Below, in pieces: positions 1-10,153 of a stretch of 64,000 bases of DNA. The stretch is from NCBI GenBank assembly GCA_016712275.1, contig JADJRI010000006.1:1-64000 (forward strand), given 5' to 3'. The number at the start of each line of letters is the position of its first letter. The first letter of the stretch is position 1. The DNA comes from Planctomycetota bacterium (GTDB lineage Bacteria > Planctomycetota > Phycisphaerae > UBA1845 > UTPLA1). The notes under the pieces were generated by a model, which saw only the letters and a program-made list of their open reading frames with translations, was not told where the DNA came from and did no database searches. A program made the translations under genes and the position numbers.

Positions 1-1053
1 CCCGGCAGCGACATCGGAAATCGAGAAATCGATGCCATTCAGACGCTGGCGGCGAGCCGCAAGGTGATCCTGGATGAATTGAGCAAGATGATCGTCGGCC
101 AGCACGAGGTGATCGAGCAACTTCTGATTTGCATGTTCGCGCGGGGCCACTGCATTCTGGAAGGTGTTCCGGGTCTGGCCAAAACGCGTGCCATCAGTTC
201 ATTGGCCGCCACGCTGAGTCTTTCATTTAACCGCATCCAGTTCACTCCCGACCTGATGCCTAGCGACATTACGGGAACCGAGATTATCGAAGAGAACAAG
301 GCCACCGGTGTTCGCTCGCTTCGTTTCGTTCAGGGACCGATTTTTGCCAACGTCATTCTGGCCGACGAAATCAACCGCACGCCGCCCAAGACTCAGGCGG
401 CGCTTCTTGAAGCCATGCAGGAAAGCCAGGTCACGGCCGCCGGTTTTACGCATCGGCTGCCGCTACCGTTTTTTGTTCTTGCCACGCAGAACCCAATTGA
501 GCAGGAGGGCACCTATCCGTTGCCCGAGGCGCAGTTGGATCGTTTCATGTTCAAGGTGCTGGTGGACTATCCGAGCGAAGAAGAGGAACTGAAGATCATC
601 GATTTGACGACATCGGGTTCCGAGGTCGAGCTCAAGCGTGTTTTTTCGAGCGCGGACATCATCGCCCTTCAGACCGTTGTTCGTCGCGTGCCTTGCGCGG
701 ACCATGTCATGCGATATGCCATGCGACTGGCACGCATGTCACGACCGCAGATGCCGGGGGCGCCACAGTTCGTGAAAGACTACGTCAGTTGGGGGGCGGG
801 TCCGAGGGCCTCGCAGAATCTCGTCCTGGCGGGCAAAGCGCGGGCCATCCTGCACGGCCGATTCTCAGTGTCGACGGATGATATTCAGGCCGTCGCGCAT
901 CCGGTTTTGCGACATCGCGTTGTGACAAACTTCAATGCGGAAGTGGACGGCATTTCGTCGGATCGCATGGTCGACATGCTGGTGGATGAAGTGCCGCGCG
1001 CCGTGACGCCGGAGTTGGATGCGATCGGGGCGGGCCGGGTGCTGGGGGAATAG
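1..1053 (+). CDS. MoxR-family AAA+ ATPase (5' partial)
   Basis: This is a MoxR-type AAA+ ATPase, a family thought to act as a chaperone for VWA-domain proteins encoded next door. A GTG occurs at 64, but the frame is open back to base 1 and that stretch looks like the usual MoxR N-terminal helix, so the true start lies outside the window. Counting from the GTG at 64, the Walker A motif GVPGLAKT is at residues 34-41. A Walker B segment (ILADEINRTPPKTQ) and the sensor-like stretch VLATQNPIEQEGTYPLPEAQ follow, all typical of MoxR. The stop at 1051-1053 is one base before the DUF58 gene start, so the two are surely co-transcribed. The family call is very secure; the physiological substrate is unknown. 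Confidence 0.93.
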   Translation, partial: PGSDIGNREIDAIQTLAASRKVILDELSKMIVGQHEVIEQLLICMFARGHCILEGVPGLAKTRAISSLAATLSLSFNRIQFTPDLMPSDITGTEIIEENKATGVRSLRFVQGPIFANVILADEINRTPPKTQAALLEAMQESQVTAAGFTHRLPLPFFVLATQNPIEQEGTYPLPEAQLDRFMFKVLVDYPSEEEELKIIDLTTSGSEVELKRVFSSADIIALQTVVRRVPCADHVMRYAMRLARMSRPQMPGAPQFVKDYVSWGAGPRASQNLVLAGKARAILHGRFSVSTDDIQAVAHPVLRHRVVTNFNAEVDGISSDRMVDMLVDEVPRAVTPELDAIGAGRVLGE

Positions 1054-1054
1054 C

Positions 1055-1979
1055 ATGGTTCGGCCATCCTCCGATTACCGTAATTATCTCGATCCCGCGG
1101 CGCTGGCCCGCGTTCGGGGACTGGATCTTCGCGCGCGGCTGGTCGTGCAGGGGTTCATGAGCGGCATGCATCATTCGCCGATGCGGGGAATCGCGGTTGA
1201 GTTCGCCGAGTATCGGAAGTATTGCCAGGGCGACGACCTTCGCACGCTGGATTGGAAGGTCTTCGGCCGCACGGACAAGCATTACATCAAACAGTTCGAG
1301 CAGGAAACGAATCTGCGATTGCTGCTCGCGGTGGATTGCTCGGAGTCGATGGGATATCGGCATGCCAATTCTCCCCTGTCGAAGCGCGAGTATGCCACGA
1401 CTGCGGCAGCGGCCATTGCGTACTTGGCGCTTCAGCAATCGGATGCGGTTTCATTGGGGATCTTCGATTCCAAGTTGCGCAAATTGACCCGGCCGTCGAG
1501 CCATCCCGGGAAAATGGAAGCTGGTGGTGCAGGAATTGGAGATGGCGGGCGGAGCGGGAAAAACGGCGCTACGTGCCGTCTTTGATGAGATCGCCGAGCG
1601 ACTTCACGAGCGGCATCTTGTCATTGTGTTGAGCGATTTGTTCGGCGACCCGGAGGACGTCGTTCGAGGCGTGAAGCATCTTCGGCATCGCGGGCATGAG
1701 CCCATCATTCTGCAGGTCCTGGATGACGCGGAATTAACATTTCCATTTGATCAGCCGACGGAGTTCGACGGCCTTGAGGGCGTCGGACCGGTGTTGACGG
1801 AGCCGCGGTTGATGCGCGATCGCTATCTTGAGGAAATGAAAGCGTACATGCGGGTCATGCGGCGCGGGTGCCATTCGCAGGAAGCGGACTACGAAGTGTT
1901 GAACACCAGCGCGAAAATGAGCCTGGTGCTGAGCTCCTATTTGGCGATGCGGGCCAAGCGGTCGCGTCACCGAAGGTGA
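1055..1979 (+). CDS. DUF58 domain protein (frameshifted)
   Basis: DUF58 proteins are VWA-like partners of MoxR ATPases. Translation from the ATG at 1055 gives the standard N-terminal part, including RLVVQGFMSGMHHSP, a GDDLRTLDWKVFGRTDK block and a DCSESM metal-site motif. The frame breaks near 1511-1514, where an AAAA run occurs and AAA would keep the frame (HPGKWKLVVQEL). It then resumes in another frame to 1979 with the expected C-terminal half (SDLFGDPE, LTFPFDQPTEFDGLEG, YLAMRA). Repaired, the protein is about 308 residues, normal for the family. A single inserted A in a homopolymer is most easily a sequence error. If real, the gene would be truncated. Confidence 0.85.
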
Positions 1980-2079
1980 GCGTTTGTCATTACTGATCCG
2001 CCGATGCGGTCGGGGCGACGGGTGGCGAAGCCCGCCCAATGCCTCGATCGTCGGGTCGCGGAGCGATTGAGGTACGCTT

Positions 2080-4281
2080 GTGTGGTTCGCACATCCGGGC
2101 ATTTTGTTGGGGGCGGTGGGAGCGGCATTCCTGCCTCTGTTGATTCATTTGATCAACCGGCGTCGCTATCGCCGCGAGCCCTGGGCGGCGACGATGTTTC
2201 TGCTTCGGGCGCATCGACAAAGTAAGCGACACATTCAGATTGATCATTGGCTGCTGCTGGTGGTGAGAACACTGGCACTTCTGGCATTTGGAATTGCCAT
2301 TGCACGGCCCTACTTGTCGTCAGGTCAAATGAATTGGTCGATGACGCGTTCCGCCATCGACCGTGTCATTGTCCTGGACGACAGTCTCTCGATGCAATCG
2401 ATGCGTGAGGATGGGCAAACCTCATTTGAAGCAGCGGTTCAGGCCGCGACGCAAATCGTCTCGGACGTCGAAAGCGGCGACGGAATTGGGCTGGTCAGTG
2501 CTTCGTCACCCGCCTCGTCCTTGGTCGACCGGCCTTTGCAGGACGCGACGGCATTGAGCGCGATCATGGATGAGCGCAGGTGTTCGTACAACCAGACTGA
2601 CTGGGCCGGCGCTATTCGGACCGCGAACGAGGTGTTGTCTCGCGGCAAAGCTTCGAAGGGCGGAAGGGTGGTGTACTGTGTGACGGACCTTGCCGGCGCT
2701 TCCATTCCCGTCAGTGACGTCGCGACGGGTCAGGAGGACATCGATCGAATCGTGATCGTGAATGTGGGACCGACAGCACGGGGCAACATCGCTCTCGATT
2801 CGCTGCGACTCGAATCGCCGGTTATTGGGCCGGGCGTCTCTTCCCGCGTGCGTTTTCGCATTGCGAATCTTGGCAGCGAGCCAGCTCATGACATTCGGGT
2901 CCAAATCACCGTTGACAAACACGCGGGCCAAAGTGTGGCGATTGGGTTGCTGCAGCCCGGACAGAGCATTGAGCCCAAGACGGATGTGACGTTTGAATCG
3001 GCCGGCTCACATGTTGTTACCGCTTCGATCACCCACTCAATCGGAAACGTTCTGGCGGCGGACGACATCGCCCATTTGGCCGTGGATGTCGCGGAACGCC
3101 TACCGATCCTGCTGGTGGAGCCGGATTCGCAGGCATCAATTTCAGATCGAAGCCTGTTTTGCCTTCGCGTCGCGCTTCGCTCGCGCCAGGCTCGAAGCGA
3201 CAGAGATTTGGATGCCGTGCGCACGATTGCTCCCTCCGAATTGGAAGGCGAGATTCTGGATGAATTTCGCGTGATAGTGTTGGGAGACGTGCCGAGGATT
3301 TCAGAACGGTCAATGGCTCGATTGCGACGCTATGTGCTTGATGGCGGTGGACTCATTGTCGCAATGGGCCAACAGGTGGATGGGCCGGAATACCAGAAGT
3401 TTCTGTTTGGCGGCCGTGAATTTCCAACCGCAACTGGGACGAGCGGCGAACCGGATGCATGGCGGGCGCTTTTTGAAACAGGTGAATATCGCCTCGACAG
3501 GTATGTTCGCGCCGATGAATCCGATTCAGTTGTGCGATTCAAGATACCGACGCTTGGCCATGGCGTCCTGGCGGATTTCGAGGGTCGCGACGACGGCGGT
3601 CTGAACCAGGCCGTTGTTCGTGGCTATTGGCAATTGGGATCTCAGGCGGGTGATAAAGTCGCTCCGGATGCCGGGGAATTGCTTCATTTTGAAAATGCAT
3701 TGCCCGCGATGCTCCATACAAGACTCGGCCTTGGACGAGTGATCGTTCTGACGACCGGCCTGAGCATGTCGGACACCACCCTGCCCGCCAAGCCGGACTT
3801 TGTTCCTTTCGCATTGAATCTAGTTGCATTTGCGGCCGGTGATGCCGGCGATCGATTAAATGTTGAGACTGGCCAACCGCTGATCAGCCGGGTCGCATCG
3901 CAAACGGACAACGAATCCACTGTGGGTCTTGGACCCAATGGCGAATCTCATCCAGTGAGCATCGAGGCGCAGAATGATTCGCTTGTAGCAGTGTTTCGCG
4001 AAACGCATCAACCGGGCATTTACCGATTGCGTCAGGGGTCGCGTGAACAACTGTATGCCGTCAATCCGCGGCAAGATGAGAGCGACCTGCGGCTGGCCGA
4101 TGAGGGCATCGTGAAGGCGGCATTCGGGCCCTCGGTGACGATTGTAAGCGGCGCCGTTGAGGCGGCCGTCGGAGTCCATGAAGAATTGCCACGCGAATTG
4201 GCGGGCACGGCAATGTACCTGTTGGTCGCGCTTGTCATCCTGGAAACTTGGGCCGCGACATCGGCGGGATCCCGTGCATGA
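2080..4281 (+). CDS. BatA-like VWA membrane protein
   Basis: A 733-residue membrane protein starting at GTG 2080, with GAGG about eight bases upstream. The N-terminus has the BatA-type double hydrophobic segment (residues about 5-22 and 58-78) with the HLINRRRYR motif between them. A von Willebrand A domain follows, with the MIDAS-like motif LDDSLSM near residue 96. The middle contains beta-rich stretches and a Rossmann-like segment (VIVLGDVPRI) resembling the class I amidotransferase-like fold common in this family. A last hydrophobic helix lies at the C-terminus. It overlaps the next gene by four bases (ATGA). It probably acts in the membrane with the MoxR/DUF58 pair in envelope assembly or stress; that role is inferred from context. 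Confidence 0.85.
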   Translation: MWFAHPGILLGAVGAAFLPLLIHLINRRRYRREPWAATMFLLRAHRQSKRHIQIDHWLLLVVRTLALLAFGIAIARPYLSSGQMNWSMTRSAIDRVIVLDDSLSMQSMREDGQTSFEAAVQAATQIVSDVESGDGIGLVSASSPASSLVDRPLQDATALSAIMDERRCSYNQTDWAGAIRTANEVLSRGKASKGGRVVYCVTDLAGASIPVSDVATGQEDIDRIVIVNVGPTARGNIALDSLRLESPVIGPGVSSRVRFRIANLGSEPAHDIRVQITVDKHAGQSVAIGLLQPGQSIEPKTDVTFESAGSHVVTASITHSIGNVLAADDIAHLAVDVAERLPILLVEPDSQASISDRSLFCLRVALRSRQARSDRDLDAVRTIAPSELEGEILDEFRVIVLGDVPRISERSMARLRRYVLDGGGLIVAMGQQVDGPEYQKFLFGGREFPTATGTSGEPDAWRALFETGEYRLDRYVRADESDSVVRFKIPTLGHGVLADFEGRDDGGLNQAVVRGYWQLGSQAGDKVAPDAGELLHFENALPAMLHTRLGLGRVIVLTTGLSMSDTTLPAKPDFVPFALNLVAFAAGDAGDRLNVETGQPLISRVASQTDNESTVGLGPNGESHPVSIEAQNDSLVAVFRETHQPGIYRLRQGSREQLYAVNPRQDESDLRLADEGIVKAAFGPSVTIVSGAVEAAVGVHEELPRELAGTAMYLLVALVILETWAATSAGSRA

Positions 4282-6617
4282 ATACGGCGTTTGAATGGCT
4301 GCTCGGACTTGAACGCATTCGGCTTGACGCCGATTCGCCGATTTCGCTGCGCTTTGCGACTGCGCCGGCCGCATGGATCATGCTGATCGGGGCTGTGGTC
4401 GCCGCCATCATGGTGTTTCGATTGTATCGAAGGCAGCGGGTGGCGTCGCGCTGGCGCTGGGCGTTGATGGGGCTTCGATTTGGCGTCATCATGACGGCAC
4501 TTTTCATCATCAGCCGACCGACGCTTGTGTTGCAGCGAAATGACGTGGATCCATCGGTCGTTGCGGTGCTGCTTGATACTTCGGCAAGCATGGAAACGGC
4601 CGATGCGGCGTCGAATTCATCCCGATGGAACGCGGCACGCGGCGCTGTTTTGTCCCAGTCCGATGGAATGATTCGTGATCTGATCCAGCGGCAGACGGTG
4701 GAGCTGTGGTCGTTCGATTCATCGGCCGAGCGAATCGGTCGAGCGCGACGCGTGGACGAAATTCCGCATCTGATTTCGGAAGCTGCGAAACGCGGTCCGT
4801 CGGGCGGCCGGACTGATCTCTCGGCGAGTGTTCTACAGGTGCTGGATGCGATGCGTGGGGATCGACTTGCGGGACTGGTCGTCGTCAGTGATGGTCGGCA
4901 GTCCACATTGAGTTCGCTTGAAACAGCGCTCGGCGCGGCTGACGCCCGCGCGGTTCCGATTCACGCGATGGCGGTCGGATCGGACAGACCTCGATTGGAC
5001 GCGGAGGCGATTTCCGCTTTCGCCACGGAGGATGTCTTCGTGCAGGACCCGGTTCGGGTGCAAATGCAACTCGAGTTCCGGGGGCTTGATGGTTCGACGC
5101 CATTTCTACTTGAATTGATCGACAAAACAAATGGCGAAGTTCTGGCCAGCCGCGCCGGCATGGCCGACGGCGTGTCGTCGACCTGGCGTGGTGAACTGGT
5201 CTATCGCGCGATGTCCGAAGGCCGCCGGGTGCTCACTGCCAGAGTCGCACCACTGAGCGGCGAGGAAAATACGGCCAACAACGGGATCGATCTTGCGATC
5301 ACGGCGCACGATGCGAAAGTGTCGGTGCTCTATGTCGAAAGTGAGCCGCGCTATGAATACCGATATTTGAAGAACCTGCTGATTCGCGAGCAGACGTTGG
5401 AAAGTTCCTGCCTGTTGCTGAGTGCGACGCCGGGATTTACGCAGGAAGGCACCCGGCCGATTTCCCGATTTCCGCGCAGCGCGGAGGATCTGGGCCGATA
5501 TGACGTCGTTATTCTGGGGGACGTCGATCCGCGCGGCGATTGGATGAGTCCGGTGCAGGAGTCGATGTTGGTCGATTTCGTGTCGGAGCATGGCGGCGGC
5601 ATCGCCTTTATTGCGGGCGAGCGCAGTATGCCGCAGCGATTGAAGCGAACCAAGCTGGCGAAGCTGCTACCGGTGCGGATTGCCGCGACGGCCGATAGTG
5701 GAAATGAGGCCGACCTGATCGAGAACTTTGTTCCGAAGATTACGGTTGAAGGCCTTGAGAGCGGTATCTTTGCTTCGAATGGCGGCGGCGGCGCGGACGT
5801 GAATCCGATGGGGTCGATGCCGGGATGGTACTGGCATGCGGATGTCGATGGGCCCCAGGCGGGTGCCGTGATTTTGGCATCGCATCCTTCGGCCCGTGGT
5901 GCGAATGGCCCGGCGCCGCTCGCGGTGCTGGGACGTTTTGGCGCGGGAAAGACCTTTTACCTGGGCAGCGACGATTTGTGGCGCTGGCGTCAGCATGGCG
6001 GCGACGGGTTTTACAACCAGACATGGTTGCAGATCTTACGAACTTTGGCGCGAGGCCGGCGCTTCGGCCGTGAAGACGGCATGCGCATCGAAACGGACCG
6101 CCGACGATACGAGTTGGGCCGGGAAGTTCGCGTTGAACTCATTGCCGGCGCCGGGGCCGAGGTTTTGCCGGCGCGACCGACCATTCTGGTTCGCGATTAC
6201 AGTGACAACTTAACGGCACGCATCGAACTGGTTCGCGCGGGGGCCGGTTCGAATCGGGCGCGCGGTGAATTCACACCGGCGCGAGCCGGTGCGATGACAC
6301 TGGCCCTTGAAGAGCCGGTGAGCGCCCGCAAACCCGGATCGGTCAAACGAACCATCGAGGTTTTTTCGGTGGATCGGGAACGCGACCGGCCCGAGGCCGA
6401 TCCCGCGTTTCTGCGAACGATTGCCGAGACAAGCGGCGGATTGTGCCTCGTCGAGCATGACGATTGGTCGCGGTTGGCGGCGGCGATACCGGATCGCAGT
6501 ATGCAGATTCCGGCGGATGTGGAGGAATCGATCTGGGACACGCGATTGATACTGGTGTTGTTTACCGTGCTGATCGCGGCCGAGTGGATTATACGGAAAG
6601 GAATCGGACTGAAGTGA
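4278..6617 (+). CDS. VWA / glutamine-amidotransferase-like membrane protein
   Basis: The ATG at 4278 overlaps the previous stop (ATGA), which fixes this start over more upstream options and gives 779 residues. Two transmembrane helices come first (about residues 28-48 and 60-80). A VWA domain with LLDTSASM (MIDAS) and VVVSDGRQS follows. The central part contains YDVVILGDVDPRGDW and GGGIAFIAGERSMP, the amidotransferase-like fold without an obvious catalytic Cys. The C-terminus has Ig-like beta segments and a final hydrophobic helix. Proteins of this layout routinely lie beside MoxR and DUF58 genes in planctomycetes. No enzymatic activity can be claimed. Confidence 0.83.
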   Translation: MNTAFEWLLGLERIRLDADSPISLRFATAPAAWIMLIGAVVAAIMVFRLYRRQRVASRWRWALMGLRFGVIMTALFIISRPTLVLQRNDVDPSVVAVLLDTSASMETADAASNSSRWNAARGAVLSQSDGMIRDLIQRQTVELWSFDSSAERIGRARRVDEIPHLISEAAKRGPSGGRTDLSASVLQVLDAMRGDRLAGLVVVSDGRQSTLSSLETALGAADARAVPIHAMAVGSDRPRLDAEAISAFATEDVFVQDPVRVQMQLEFRGLDGSTPFLLELIDKTNGEVLASRAGMADGVSSTWRGELVYRAMSEGRRVLTARVAPLSGEENTANNGIDLAITAHDAKVSVLYVESEPRYEYRYLKNLLIREQTLESSCLLLSATPGFTQEGTRPISRFPRSAEDLGRYDVVILGDVDPRGDWMSPVQESMLVDFVSEHGGGIAFIAGERSMPQRLKRTKLAKLLPVRIAATADSGNEADLIENFVPKITVEGLESGIFASNGGGGADVNPMGSMPGWYWHADVDGPQAGAVILASHPSARGANGPAPLAVLGRFGAGKTFYLGSDDLWRWRQHGGDGFYNQTWLQILRTLARGRRFGREDGMRIETDRRRYELGREVRVELIAGAGAEVLPARPTILVRDYSDNLTARIELVRAGAGSNRARGEFTPARAGAMTLALEEPVSARKPGSVKRTIEVFSVDRERDRPEADPAFLRTIAETSGGLCLVEHDDWSRLAAAIPDRSMQIPADVEESIWDTRLILVLFTVLIAAEWIIRKGIGLK

Positions 6618-6648
6618 TTGCGTCTCGCATGAGAATTGGATTGGGCCA

Positions 6649-8790
6649 GTGAACGATAGACAGCACGACATACTCAAGAGACTGGCATCCGTACGCCGCC
6701 GGGTACGATTGCTGCTCGCGGCGGAGGGCGCTGCCATTCTGTTTGTGATGGCACTGGCATGCGGCGTCTCGTTTGCGCTTTTGGATTGGTGGGTCGATTT
6801 TCCGGGGCTGATACGCGTTCTGGTGCTGGCGGTGGGGTGCGGACTGGGCGCCGGGTGGTGCTGGCGACGGGTTGTTCGCCCGCTGGTTGCGACGATTCCG
6901 CTGGATCAGTTGGCGCTTCGGCTTGGGATCATGAATCCCGAGGAGCGCGACGAGCTGGCCGGCGCTGTCTCATTTCTAGATGGTCATGGAAGCGGCTCAA
7001 CGAAAATATGGGAACGCGTCGTTGCCACAACCAGTCAACACGCGGCCGAGAAATCCTGGGGGCGTGGGCTTAATCCGAGGCGCTCGGCGCGTTCGGTGGG
7101 CGCGGCAGTCGTTTTGTTCGGTGGCGTGGCGTGGACGGCTCACGTTCTACCGGAACTGGCCGAAATCGGGCGATCGAGGCTGCTCGCGCCGTGGGTCTCC
7201 GTCGAATGGCCCCGACGCGTGCAAATCATCCCGGAGACGCGCGACGTGACGGCGGCCTTTGGCGAAAGTGTCACGCTGGCGATGCATGTTTCGCGGGGCG
7301 ATGATCCGTTTCTTCGGGCTTATGTCGAATGGGGGCCGGCTGGCGGCGAAATGCGCAAGAGCTTGATGCAGCGCGAGGCGGATGGCACTTTTCAATTCGC
7401 GATCGAGGATGTGCGCGTGCCGCTGGAGTATTCCTATTCGGCCGGTGATGACAATACGAAGCAACGGCCTTTTCACATATCCGTGGCGCGGCGACCTGAA
7501 ACGGACAGTGCCCGCATAGCCATCCGCCCGCCGCCCTATGCGCGCGGCGCCTCGACCATCATGCATGAATTGACTGGCGCGCCGGTGTCGGTGGTGCGCG
7601 GTTCGCATGCACGTGTTGAAGTGCAGGTGCGTCACGGCGATTCCGCTGTGCGAGAGGGCAGCATTCGATTTGCGGGATCGGATGAGACGATCGCACTTAT
7701 TCCCATGGCGGGCCGCGAAAGTGAATTGACCGCCGAATTTGAGGTGGCCGATGGCGGTTCTTTTGAAATTGGTTTGATCGATGCCGATGGATTGGAATCG
7801 CGAACGAGGCAAATGTATGAATTGGTCGTGAAGGAGGATGAGTTGCCGGCTGTCGAGATTCTCTCTCCGACGGATGACATTGATATGACACCGCGCGGTG
7901 TGGTGGAGGTCAGCGTCCGCGGTCGCGACGATTTCGGGCTGGCGAGCTTGTTGGTTTATGCCGGCGTGGATGAAGACCCGCTGGAACCGGCCTTCGACTT
8001 ACTGCCCGTCGAAGATGAGGGGCGTAAAGCGGAACCGGCGATTCGCGAAACGAAACGATCGATTCAATGGCGTTTGGGTTTTATGGAGCCCCGAGTTGCG
8101 CCGGGCAACGTGATTGAATACGCCGCGGAAGCAGGCGATCTATTCGAATTGGATGGCGTGCGGCACGAGGCCGTGCGATCCGCGACACGACGCATTCATA
8201 TCGTGTCGGAATCGCAGTTCGCGGAATCGTTGAGGGCATCCCTGTCCGCGGCAACAGCCCAACTGCGCCGCCTCGCATCCGAAATGCGAACGGTCAGGTC
8301 TGATACGGCGCGGTTGAATGAAGGTCCGTTGGTTCGACGATCCATGGGAAACAGGGAAAGGGAGCAGGCAAGCCGATTGGCGCGCGAGATGCGGCGAATC
8401 GCCAAGGCCGGGAAAGAAACGAGCCGCCAATTGGAGGAGATTGCCTCGCGGGCGGATGAAAATCGGGTATCGCGACTGGATGTCGCGCTGCAGGCGAAGC
8501 GACTTGGGCGACGCATTCGATCGATGGCCAAAGAATCCATTCGCGAAGCCGGCTCGGCCTTGTCGCGCGCCTCGGAGTCCGAGCGGTTTGAGCAACAGGG
8601 CGAAGCATTGTCAAAGGCGCTTGCGGAAGAGGACAGTGTACTAGCTGACATGATGGAGATGCTTGATTCGCTGGAGCGCTGGAACGATTTTGCGGACATG
8701 GCGCGACTGATTCGGGAATTGCTGGACCGGCAGGAGGATCTGGAGCGGGTCTGCGCCAGATTGGCGGGAGCAGGGCGGTCGAGCCATTGA
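6649..8790 (+). CDS. DUF4175-like membrane/coiled-coil protein, N-terminal part
   Basis: This reading frame of 713 residues starts at GTG 6649. Residues about 20-65 contain two hydrophobic helices, followed by a large beta-rich periplasmic region (to about residue 480). Long charged helices then predict coiled coil (from about 520 to the end). This resembles the large DUF4175-type proteins that close MoxR/VWA operons in planctomycetes. The frame ends at 8790 in the middle of a helical repeat (LLDRQEDLERVCARLAG), and matching helical sequence resumes four bases later in another frame. This is therefore probably the N-terminal two thirds of one protein of about 1160 residues ending at 10131. 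The break lies near 8771-8779. Confidence 0.75.
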   Translation: MNDRQHDILKRLASVRRRVRLLLAAEGAAILFVMALACGVSFALLDWWVDFPGLIRVLVLAVGCGLGAGWCWRRVVRPLVATIPLDQLALRLGIMNPEERDELAGAVSFLDGHGSGSTKIWERVVATTSQHAAEKSWGRGLNPRRSARSVGAAVVLFGGVAWTAHVLPELAEIGRSRLLAPWVSVEWPRRVQIIPETRDVTAAFGESVTLAMHVSRGDDPFLRAYVEWGPAGGEMRKSLMQREADGTFQFAIEDVRVPLEYSYSAGDDNTKQRPFHISVARRPETDSARIAIRPPPYARGASTIMHELTGAPVSVVRGSHARVEVQVRHGDSAVREGSIRFAGSDETIALIPMAGRESELTAEFEVADGGSFEIGLIDADGLESRTRQMYELVVKEDELPAVEILSPTDDIDMTPRGVVEVSVRGRDDFGLASLLVYAGVDEDPLEPAFDLLPVEDEGRKAEPAIRETKRSIQWRLGFMEPRVAPGNVIEYAAEAGDLFELDGVRHEAVRSATRRIHIVSESQFAESLRASLSAATAQLRRLASEMRTVRSDTARLNEGPLVRRSMGNREREQASRLAREMRRIAKAGKETSRQLEEIASRADENRVSRLDVALQAKRLGRRIRSMAKESIREAGSALSRASESERFEQQGEALSKALAEEDSVLADMMEMLDSLERWNDFADMARLIRELLDRQEDLERVCARLAGAGRSSH

Positions 8791-8794
8791 AGAA

Positions 8795-9952
8795 TTGTCG
8801 AGCGCGGATGTTCTGCCGATTCGGGAAGCAAAGTCTGCCCAGCAGCGGCTGCGCGAGGAGACCTCCGCGGCCATTCGATCCATGGGCGAAATGGCGAAGG
8901 GCCTTGAATCTTCAGATGGCGCCGCGGCGGCGTCACTGGACCGTGCCGTGGAACAGTCGACGCGCAGCCAGGTTTTGGAACACATGGCGACCGCAACCGG
9001 CGAGATCGATCAGGCCCGGCTGCGTCGCGCTCGGGAAAGTCAATCGAAGGCCATTGCGGGATTGCGAACAATGCTCGCGGCCATGGACGAGCGTCCGGAG
9101 CGCGAACTGGCGGCACTCGCGAAGAAGATGACCGATTTGGTAGCACAGCTTCAAAGGATTATTCAAGAGCAGGAGAAACTGATCGATGACACCCAGGCGG
9201 CGCAGGGACAGAGTGCGCAATCGGCGTTGTCGGCGCGACTGGCCGGTCGGCAGCGGGCGCTGGCCTCAACCAGCGAGGCGGTTTCGATCGATGGAATCGG
9301 CGGTGACTCCATGGCCGCCAAGTTTGCGATCATGACGGCCGTCGCACACATGGGTGCCGCGGCCGCGCTGCTCGATCGGGGTGATGCCACGTCGTCCATC
9401 GAAGAACAGGAACATGCGCGGGTTCAGCTCATTGAGGCGATGGAATCGCTCAAAGAGATGCTGGAGCGCGAGGAAAGAGAAATGGCAGAGCGGTCGCTGG
9501 CCGCGATTGTGGAGTCATTGGCTTCGATACGAAACAACCAGCATGACCTTCTGCAGGAGACATCGCTGATTGTGGATCGACAGGGTTCAGATGAGCGCAT
9601 CAGTCGGGCGGATGGAATCCTCCTGAAGTTGGCGGCGCGAAAGCAGGGCGAGTTGACCGGATCGCTTGTGGAAGTCATGGAACGCATGAGGGGCAGCATC
9701 GTTTTTCGCAGAGTTTGCGAGCGGACCCGCGAGCGAATGTCGACGGCACAGGCTCAAATGGATGCCAGCGAACCGAGACAGGCCGCCAAGGAACAAGCGG
9801 CGATTGTGGAAAGTCTGGATCGACTGATTCTGGTGCTTGACAGTCGGCCTAAGAAGAAAGGCGAGGGATATGTCGATCAGGATGCCGGCGGGGAGGGGGC
9901 GGCGCCGGCGACCCAACCAAGGCGAGACCCGTACCGCCCCTGGCGGAGCTAA
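8795..9952 (+). CDS. DUF4175-like protein, middle coiled-coil part
   Basis: A frame of 385 residues from TTG 8795, almost wholly alpha-helical and rich in Arg, Glu, Ala and Gln, with repeated units such as AQQRLREETSAAIRSMGEM. This pattern of Gln-centred helical repeats is what follows the QEDL repeat in intact relatives, so I read it as the continuation of 6649..8790. A separate translationally coupled gene cannot be excluded. The frame ends with a Gly/Pro-rich tail that reads as an artefact. Restoring one G in the GGGGG run at 9895-9899 leads in frame into VPPLAELKMLRVLQLELNER, the standard end of this family. Confidence 0.6.
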   Translation: MSSADVLPIREAKSAQQRLREETSAAIRSMGEMAKGLESSDGAAAASLDRAVEQSTRSQVLEHMATATGEIDQARLRRARESQSKAIAGLRTMLAAMDERPERELAALAKKMTDLVAQLQRIIQEQEKLIDDTQAAQGQSAQSALSARLAGRQRALASTSEAVSIDGIGGDSMAAKFAIMTAVAHMGAAAALLDRGDATSSIEEQEHARVQLIEAMESLKEMLEREEREMAERSLAAIVESLASIRNNQHDLLQETSLIVDRQGSDERISRADGILLKLAARKQGELTGSLVEVMERMRGSIVFRRVCERTRERMSTAQAQMDASEPRQAAKEQAAIVESLDRLILVLDSRPKKKGEGYVDQDAGGEGAAPATQPRRDPYRPWRS

Positions 9953-9954
9953 AG

Positions 9955-10131
9955 ATGCTTCGCGTCTTGCAGTTGGAGTTGAATGAACGGACTCGACAGC
10001 TCAATGAATCCCTGCCGAGGGAATTGCAACGCTCGGAGGATCAATTGCAGAACATCGCGAAATTGGGGGAAGATCAACGGGAGATTCATGAGATGTCGGT
10101 GAAGCTGATTGAAGGTCAGACCGGAGAGTGA
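9955..10131 (+). CDS. DUF4175-like protein, C-terminal fragment
   Basis: A short frame starting at ATG 9955 encodes about 58 residues (MLRVLQLELNERTRQL... ending KLIEGQTGE). Its frame is open upstream through VPPLAELK, so it is more likely the C-terminal end of the preceding coiled-coil protein than an independent gene. It is separated from that protein only by a probable missing G near 9895-9899. The stop at 10129-10131 is followed by 22 bases and then the next gene. Confidence 0.5.
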   Translation: MLRVLQLELNERTRQLNESLPRELQRSEDQLQNIAKLGEDQREIHEMSVKLIEGQTGE

Positions 10132-10153
10132 ATCTCCAATTGAGGGCATTGCG